DNA from: Paracoccaceae bacterium
Lineage (GTDB): Bacteria; Pseudomonadota; Alphaproteobacteria; Rhodobacterales; Rhodobacteraceae
NCBI GenBank assembly: GCA_003545125.1
Contig: DQCI01000252.1
Coordinates: forward strand, 18,494-30,326
Length of the DNA stretch: 11,833 bases
Reading direction: 5' to 3'
Positions 8,129 through 11,833 of the stretch are shown one piece after another. The notes beneath the pieces were generated by a model that ran no database searches, was not told the DNA's origin, and saw nothing but the letters and a program-made list of their open reading frames with translations. The position numbers were made by a program, and so were the translations under genes. How positions within the stretch are numbered: the first letter of the stretch is position 1; each line of letters begins with the position of its first letter.

Positions 8129-8350
8129 ATGTCTGCGACCAATGTGTCGGCGATAGATCTGGCCAAACAGAGCTTCTGGCTTGTGCGGTTCAGGCGGGAA
8201 GGAACGCACTTCTCAGCCGCGCGTGGTCGCTTGGCGGCCGCCCGAGTACTTCGCCTGGCAACTCACCCGACGGGACAGAGCATCCGGTGCCATCTGGATG
8301 AGCGCGGTCTGGGCGCGCCGAGAAGGGGCTGTCAGCTTCAAGCGCGTGGG
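8129..8350 (+). pseudogene. Possible frameshifted N-terminal fragment of an IS110-family transposase
   Basis: An ATG at 8129, preceded by a purine-rich GGGGAGG, opens with SATNVSAIDLAKQSFWL. This resembles the IS110-family N-terminus (G-IDLAK-x-xF-x-[LV]), where the Asp is the first residue of the DEDD catalytic set. Continuing in the same frame gives no recognisable protein. Moving to the next frame at about 8180 gives LCGSGGKER, then EYFAWQL and AIWMSAVWARREG, loosely like the family's 'FF..LPP' and 'MEA..SAHHWAR' blocks but with changes and missing residues. No later IS110 motif is found before the phage gene. If real, it is a dead remnant of an insertion sequence. The match rests on one good motif and weak followers, so chance is quite possible. 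Confidence 0.3.
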
Positions 8351-8393
8351 CCTGCCCTGGTCGGTCCCGGTTCCGACTATTCCGGGCCGCATG

Positions 8394-8437
8394 CGGGTTG
8401 ACGCGCCATCTCGACCCGATCTCCGGGTTGACCCGCC
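8394..8437 (+). repeat. Imperfect 14-bp direct repeat spaced 30 bp
   Basis: CGGGTTGACGCGCC at 8394-8407 recurs as CGGGTTGACCCGCC at 8424-8437, with 13 of 14 bases identical and an exact 30-bp period. It lies about 180 bp upstream of the small phage gene. A 30-bp (about three helical turns) spacing would suit paired protein binding, but no known operator is recognised. Confidence 0.35.
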
Positions 8438-8603
8438 CTCCCTAAGAGTGGGGCCGTTTCTATGCTCCGCACAGGTTTCAACAGGGCTCGGTCGCGATGA
8501 GCCCCGGCCGGAGCGTTCGGTGCGGTAACGAAATCGAGGTGGTCGAGTGCTCAAATGCTTGGGCGTGCGCGCGCCACCAGCGCCACGAAACTCCAACCCA
8601 GAC

Positions 8604-8609
8604 AAGGAG
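8604..8609 (+). promoter_or_regulatory. Shine-Dalgarno of the 94-residue phage-type gene
   Basis: AAGGAG lies eight bases before the ATG at 8618. It supports this start over in-frame codons further upstream, which lack such a site. Confidence 0.7.
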
Positions 8610-8617
8610 ACATAGTC

Positions 8618-8902
8618 ATGCCCAAGAACGCCACCGTGACTTGCCCAGCCGGATCGCCCACACACTTGACCAACGATGCTGTCAACGCCGCGCGGGTGAT
8701 CGGGTCAGAGGACTTCTACCTCTGCGCGACACTCGACATGACGCCGCCCTCGGATACCGACGGCGCGGTGATGATGCTGCCTTGGTCGGTGCTGGCCGCC
8801 GATGTGGAACTCGGTGATCTGTTCCCCGGTTTGGGTACGACGATGCACCTCTGGGCCTGGCCGACCAGCGGCGCGGCCGACGTTTCGATTTCGCACGCGT
8901 GA
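8618..8902 (+). CDS. Small phage-type structural or accessory protein of unknown function
   Basis: A 94-residue protein with no signal peptide, membrane segment or catalytic motif. The composition is rich in Thr, Ala and Asp, suggesting a compact beta-sandwich: VTCPAGSPTHLTND near the start, DMTPPSDTDGAVMMLP in the middle (about 40-55), ADVELGDLFPG (61-71) and an ISHA C-terminus (91-94). Small proteins of this layout (opening ending in a Thr-rich 'T-L-T' turn, 'P-TD-DGA', 'LADLFPG', terminal 'V-SHA') are familiar to me next to tail-fibre genes in phages and prophages of alphaproteobacteria. I infer a tail or fibre accessory role but cannot name a function. The next gene begins 7 bp downstream and depends on GAGG at 8901-8904, which overlaps this stop codon. 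The pair is thus translationally linked. The gene is intact and has a good ribosome binding site. Confidence 0.75.
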   Translation: MPKNATVTCPAGSPTHLTNDAVNAARVIGSEDFYLCATLDMTPPSDTDGAVMMLPWSVLAADVELGDLFPGLGTTMHLWAWPTSGAADVSISHA

Positions 8903-8909
8903 GGTAGAG

Positions 8910-10379
8910 ATGCGCAACCAATTTCTTCAGAGCCTACGGCTCAGTCGGATCGGGCGGGGCGGACGTGCCGCCTCTTCCGGCGACCCGATCGCTTATGCGC
9001 CCGCTCCCCCGTCCGACGGCCTCATTGCCGATTGGCGCTTTGCCGAGGGTAGTGGCATGACCGTTGCCGATGAGACGGGTACCTACGAAATCGACCTGAC
9101 CTCGGCGCCGACGCCCAATGTGAGCTGGGAGAGTCATGGTGTGACGACGGCAAGCGGGGCAGTTGAGACCCCGTCGATGACCGGTGTTCGCACGATCGTG
9201 CAGCTCTATCGGGTGCCGACCGACCAGACCAACAAGTTCCTGCAAGCAGGACCTGTGGCGGGCAACCAAGGGCCATACGGGCGGTCTGTCGTCTCGGCCG
9301 AGGGAAACTGGCTCGGGCAGGGCTTTGGGGTGTTCCCCGTGTTCTCGCGAACAGATGGCCAGTATGCTTGGCCAATGACTTCCGGCGGCTGGCGTCTCTA
9401 CATTCGCGAGCTCGTCGCAGACACTGACGGGATCATCACATTCGGTTCTCGTACTGGATCGACATCGAACCGGTACACGGAAATGAAAATGGCTTGGGGC
9501 GCGGTCTATGATCGCGTGCTCTCCGATGCCGAGCGGGCCGAAATCTACAGTTTCGCCCGGGGCCTGTCCGCAGGCCGGGGCATCTACATCGACGCCGCAG
9601 ATTGCCCGACCCAAGTTGACTATCTGCTTTTGATGGGGCAATCGAACGCCGATGGTCGAGGTTACATCACGGACCTTTCGGAAGGCGATCAAGCCCGTTC
9701 CTACTCCGAGACGAAGATTTCCCTCAGCACCGTCGGCATCGGCAACAAGACATTCGACAGTTTGGTTCTCGGCAGCAATCACAGCAACGCCGACAGTACG
9801 CGCTTTGGGGCGGAGATCCCGATTGCCAACGCACGTGAAGACACCACCGGGTCGCGACCGCTGTACATACGGAAGTCGGCCAAGGGTGGCACATACCTTG
9901 CGCCTTCGACGGATGCCAATGTGTCCGCAGGCAGCACATGGTCCACGGAGGAAGCGGTCGGCGCCACGGCGAGTTTCTGGTTGGCCGTTGCCGGGCACTA
10001 CTACGTCATGGCTGACGCTCTGGATAACGGGATTGGCCTCGATATACGCGGACTGATCTGGTTCCAGGGCGAGGAAGATGCGCAGCACACTTCCACCGCC
10101 AACGTCTGGGAGGCGCAAATGAATGCACTTATCTCGGAATTGGACGCGCACCTCGGCATCTCCGACTACCCGATCCAATTGGCACGCATCTACGAAAGCT
10201 CAGCAGACGACGCCACGGCTTATGCGACGGTTCGGGCCGCGCAAGCAGCTGTCGTCACAGGGCTTGGGGCCAGGGCCACGCTGATCGACACCGACAGCAT
10301 GGCGCACGGGGATTATGTGCATCTGGATGCGGATGGACTTGTCGACCTGGCCAACGACGTCGCTGACCAGATTTGGTGA
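8910..10379 (+). CDS. LamG-like domain fused to SGNH/sialate-O-acetylesterase-type (SASA) hydrolase
   Basis: A 489-residue protein, probably a tail-associated carbohydrate esterase. Residues about 35-215 form a concanavalin-like (LamG) module: DGLIADWRFAEGSGMTVADE near its start and AWGAVYDRVLSDAERAEIY near its end, both typical of this fold and likely glycan-binding. Residues about 235-489 are an SGNH hydrolase of the SASA/CE6 type. Block I is LLLMGQSNADGRG (239-251) with nucleophile Ser245; GAEIPIAN (300-307) is block II-like; IWFQGEEDA (383-391) is the W-x-QGE-x-D block; DYVHLDADG (468-476) carries Asp468 and His471. The expected reaction is removal of O-acetyl groups from a polysaccharide. 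There is no signal peptide or membrane segment, which fits a virion protein better than a secreted host enzyme. The ATG at 8910 follows GAGG by five bases; an in-frame extension to 8802 lies wholly within the upstream gene and is rejected. Membership in a phage tail is inferred from the preceding gene. Confidence 0.85.
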   Translation: MRNQFLQSLRLSRIGRGGRAASSGDPIAYAPAPPSDGLIADWRFAEGSGMTVADETGTYEIDLTSAPTPNVSWESHGVTTASGAVETPSMTGVRTIVQLYRVPTDQTNKFLQAGPVAGNQGPYGRSVVSAEGNWLGQGFGVFPVFSRTDGQYAWPMTSGGWRLYIRELVADTDGIITFGSRTGSTSNRYTEMKMAWGAVYDRVLSDAERAEIYSFARGLSAGRGIYIDAADCPTQVDYLLLMGQSNADGRGYITDLSEGDQARSYSETKISLSTVGIGNKTFDSLVLGSNHSNADSTRFGAEIPIANAREDTTGSRPLYIRKSAKGGTYLAPSTDANVSAGSTWSTEEAVGATASFWLAVAGHYYVMADALDNGIGLDIRGLIWFQGEEDAQHTSTANVWEAQMNALISELDAHLGISDYPIQLARIYESSADDATAYATVRAAQAAVVTGLGARATLIDTDSMAHGDYVHLDADGLVDLANDVADQIW

Positions 10380-10399
10380 GGGCAAACCTGTCGCGGTTC

Positions 10400-10431
10400 G
10401 CCGGGGTGAAGAGCAGCGGTTTTCTCCCGGC
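10400..10431. terminator. Weak hairpin between convergent genes
   Basis: GCCGGG at 10400-10405 can pair with CCCGGC at 10426-10431, with partial wobble pairing inside, in the 54-bp gap between the esterase and the nucleotidyltransferase stops. No T-run follows on either strand. It might end transcription in both directions, but the stem is short. Confidence 0.25.
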
Positions 10432-10433
10432 TA

Positions 10434-11516
10434 TCACGTCTCTTGGCCGAGCACGTAGTGGCGGACAATCATGCGATAGGTTTCGAGTTGCGCGAGTTTG
10501 GCGAGGATCCGACGCCGCGGCTCGCCCCCGGCCTTCAAGCTCCGGATGGTGTGGACCAAATGGTTTGTCGCCATGCCCGCTTGCTTCAAGACGGGGTTGG
10601 GATGCTCCATTTGCCAGATCCAGCGCGCAGCGTCGAGACGCACGCGCGTCCCGCCCTTTCGGAATGGCGGTGTCATTCCGGTGAACCGGTCGAGGCAGGT
10701 GTTGGTGATTTCGAGCGCGACCGCCCAGCGCTTGGAGGCAAGGTGGTACTGGATCCAAGGCCAATCAATCTCGCTACCATGTGCCGCATCTAGAAAGTGG
10801 ATGTCGAGCATGTCACGCATTTGCAGCGTCGGCACCAGCCAGGTGCCGTTGCCGGCGGGACCGTGCATCATTGCGGTCAAAACTCGGTCGGTCGGCGACA
10901 GGATCAGCGCTTCCCCCTCGCCGAGCCGAAATGGGCGCGCGCGCTCCCGGAGCAGACCGATAGGAGCAAGTCTTGCGGCAGCGCCGGCGTAGACGGCATG
11001 ATGCAACTCCACCGCTGCCGGGCCACCGGCGCCGATCACCGGCATCATGTGTTTGTGTTGTCCGTTGACCTCCGGATGCCCCCTTTCTTGCGGGCCGGTG
11101 CCTGCATAGTCCTCGAGGGCAGAAAACGCCGGCTCCAGCGCTTCGGCCTCGACGAGCAGGTCGATATCCGAGACGAGTCGGGAACCGGGCGTGGGCCAGA
11201 GACCGGTGGCGAGGTGGGCCGCGCCTTTCAGCACCAAGGGTTTGATCCCGGCTTGGTTGAGGCGGGTCACGACGCGCTCCAGCTGGATCAGTAGCTGCGC
11301 ATTACGGTCCGTGTTGAGCGCATGCGCGACCGCGAATCCTTCTAGCTCGGTCTCAAAACGGGAGCGGGTTTCATCGTCCAGCGCCGGCCAAACCGCTGTC
11401 GCGAGCAGGTTGCTCCAGCTGAGCAGCCGCGGATCTCGCCACTCGAGGGGCGCGCCACCACGCCCCGCAATCAAGCGCCCCAAACCATAAACGGCATCTA
11501 GGTACTGGGCTTTCAC
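10434..11516 (-). CDS. Nucleotidyltransferase-fold family protein (NTP_transf_5 type)
   Basis: A 360-residue protein with the features of the uncharacterised nucleotidyltransferase family NTP_transf_5. A helical N-terminal part (1-85) precedes GIKPLVLKGAAHL (90-102). Next comes GSRLVSDIDLLV (111-122), whose Gly-Ser and Asp117-x-Asp119 are the metal- and nucleotide-binding core of the polymerase-beta fold. ELHHAVYAG follows around 165 and a helical C-terminal half completes the protein. Members often sit in exopolysaccharide or peptide-modification clusters; their substrate is mostly unknown, so I give none. The GTG start at 11516 is supported by GAGGA nine bases upstream; residues before the core are of normal length. 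The gene converges on the esterase across a 54-bp gap, so the two are transcribed separately. It most plausibly belongs to the host polysaccharide locus rather than the phage-type insert. Confidence 0.8.
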   Translation of the reverse strand: MKAQYLDAVYGLGRLIAGRGGAPLEWRDPRLLSWSNLLATAVWPALDDETRSRFETELEGFAVAHALNTDRNAQLLIQLERVVTRLNQAGIKPLVLKGAAHLATGLWPTPGSRLVSDIDLLVEAEALEPAFSALEDYAGTGPQERGHPEVNGQHKHMMPVIGAGGPAAVELHHAVYAGAAARLAPIGLLRERARPFRLGEGEALILSPTDRVLTAMMHGPAGNGTWLVPTLQMRDMLDIHFLDAAHGSEIDWPWIQYHLASKRWAVALEITNTCLDRFTGMTPPFRKGGTRVRLDAARWIWQMEHPNPVLKQAGMATNHLVHTIRSLKAGGEPRRRILAKLAQLETYRMIVRHYVLGQET

Positions 11517-11641
11517 CGGGAGTATTCCTCACGTCACCGCGCGTTGATCTGAACGGACAGCGACCTTTCTAGTGAACTGTGCGCCGTTGGTCCATCGGGT
11601 GGAGGATTTCTTCGAGGGGATGCCTGAGCTTGATGTCCTGT

Positions 11642-11677
11642 CTCCCATTCCAGGTGGATCCTGCCTCGGAATGGGAG
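11642..11677. repeat. 10-bp perfect inverted repeat
   Basis: CTCCCATTCC at 11642-11651 and GGAATGGGAG at 11668-11677 are exact reverse complements around a 16-base loop. There is no T-run on either side. It lies about 126 bp upstream of the nucleotidyltransferase start and could be an operator, a hairpin in its leader or an insertion-sequence scar. Confidence 0.5.
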
Positions 11678-11759
11678 TGTGAGAAGGGGTGACTGCGCTG
11701 TCAGCATGTCTGCCCACCAGATCCGGTATCATCTTGCCGTAGAATCTGGCGGTCGTCGG

Positions 11760-11776
11760 GGTCGCATGCTGCGACC
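11760..11776. repeat. Short 7-bp hairpin
   Basis: GGTCGCA, loop TGC, TGCGACC: a perfect 7-bp stem near the right edge. It is GC-rich without a T-run, and in this high-GC DNA it may be chance. Confidence 0.25.
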
Positions 11777-11833
11777 GCACGCAGACTGTCCGCCTGCGCT
11801 GCTTCTTCAACGGCTTCTTCCATGCTGACTGTG

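Larger units (their letters stand above)
7479..8617. other. Gene-poor region between the divergent phage-type genes
   Basis: 1139 bases without an intact, recognisable gene. Open frames of 60-157 residues exist on both strands, but most are Arg-rich overlapping shadows. On the minus strand one frame ends in a fairly natural-looking DDFFKNPEDAPKWQTG at 7822-7869, but its upstream part is low-complexity and no family is recognised. At 8129-8350 there is a possible IS110 transposase fragment (separate entry). At 8394-8437 there is an imperfect direct repeat. Promoters for the tailspike (leftward) and the small phage gene (rightward) should lie here; none is convincing. Confidence 0.5.
11517..11833. 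other. Right-hand edge without a convincing gene
   Basis: 317 bases upstream of the nucleotidyltransferase. All frames on both strands are short or broken. A 40-residue minus-strand frame starting near 11819 (MEEAVEEAAQ) stops at 11708, and the same frame reopens to a stop at 11570 ending in HPLEEILHPMDQRRTVH. This could be a decayed gene end, but no family is recognised. The promoter of the nucleotidyltransferase should lie here and is not evident. Confidence 0.4.

Noticed and set aside
7628..8166. Minus-strand frames upstream of the tailspike (7628-7837, 7785-7991, 7822-8166)
   Set aside because: They overlap in different frames, are Arg/Pro-rich over much of their length and match no family; only a short stretch at 7822-7869 looks protein-like.
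8802..8909. 36-residue N-terminal extension of the esterase
   Set aside because: It lies wholly within the preceding 94-residue gene in another frame; ATG 8910 has its own GAGG site.
8934..10178. Minus-strand open frame of 414 codons
   Set aside because: Antisense of the LamG-SASA esterase, which has the GQSN, QGEED and D-x-x-H blocks in order.
11517..11833. Lasso-peptide or other small precursor gene beside the nucleotidyltransferase
   Set aside because: Considered because such proteins can accompany peptide-modification clusters, but no precursor-like frame with a ribosome binding site and no maturation enzymes are present.
1..11833. CRISPR array, tRNA or rRNA genes
   Set aside because: No regularly spaced repeats and no cloverleaf or rRNA-like sequence noticed on either strand.

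Overview
The window is high-GC DNA from a proteobacterial chromosome, most likely an alphaproteobacterium. That is inferred from base composition, GTG starts with Shine-Dalgarno sites and protein style; there is no rRNA or other phylogenetic marker to prove it. It is a surface-polysaccharide locus with phage-type tail genes embedded in it.

Left part (1-2113, minus strand): three sugar-nucleotide genes run leftwards. They are a Gfo/Idh/MocA NAD-dependent dehydrogenase (GTG start at 2113), a left-handed beta-helix acyltransferase 4 bp downstream, and the first 161 residues of a DegT/DnrJ/EryC1 PLP aminotransferase that leaves the window. The combination and order match wlbA-wlbB-wlbC (wbpB-wbpD-wbpE), which oxidises C3 of a UDP-sugar, aminates it and N-acetylates it. 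A non-coding gap (2114-2750) separates this from a divergent plus-strand pair, gmd and fcl, which make GDP-L-fucose from GDP-mannose in two steps. The left half therefore supplies two unusual activated sugars, probably for O-antigen, capsule or exopolysaccharide.

Middle part (about 4858-10433): three phage-type genes, with no capsid, packaging, replication, lysis or integrase gene beside them. On the minus strand is a 784-residue tailspike: a T7 gp17-like virion-attachment N-terminus, a pectate-lyase-superfamily beta-helix and a C-terminal beta-sandwich domain. On the plus strand are a 94-residue phage-type protein and, 7 bp later, a 489-residue protein with a LamG-like domain fused to an SGNH/sialate-O-acetylesterase domain. 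About 1.1 kb of poorly coding DNA lies between the two groups and may hold a frameshifted IS110-family transposase fragment. A 12-bp perfect hairpin follows the tailspike stop codon.

Right part (10434-11833): a minus-strand nucleotidyltransferase-fold protein (NTP_transf_5 type), common near exopolysaccharide genes, converges on the esterase. The last 317 bases have no convincing gene, only a 10-bp inverted repeat and a short hairpin.

Most notable is the pairing of polysaccharide-synthesis genes with two isolated phage-type polysaccharide-active proteins, a depolymerase-type tailspike and a deacetylase-type esterase. This could be a prophage remnant, a transferred tail cassette, or enzymes recruited to trim the host's own glycan. 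The sequence alone cannot separate these.
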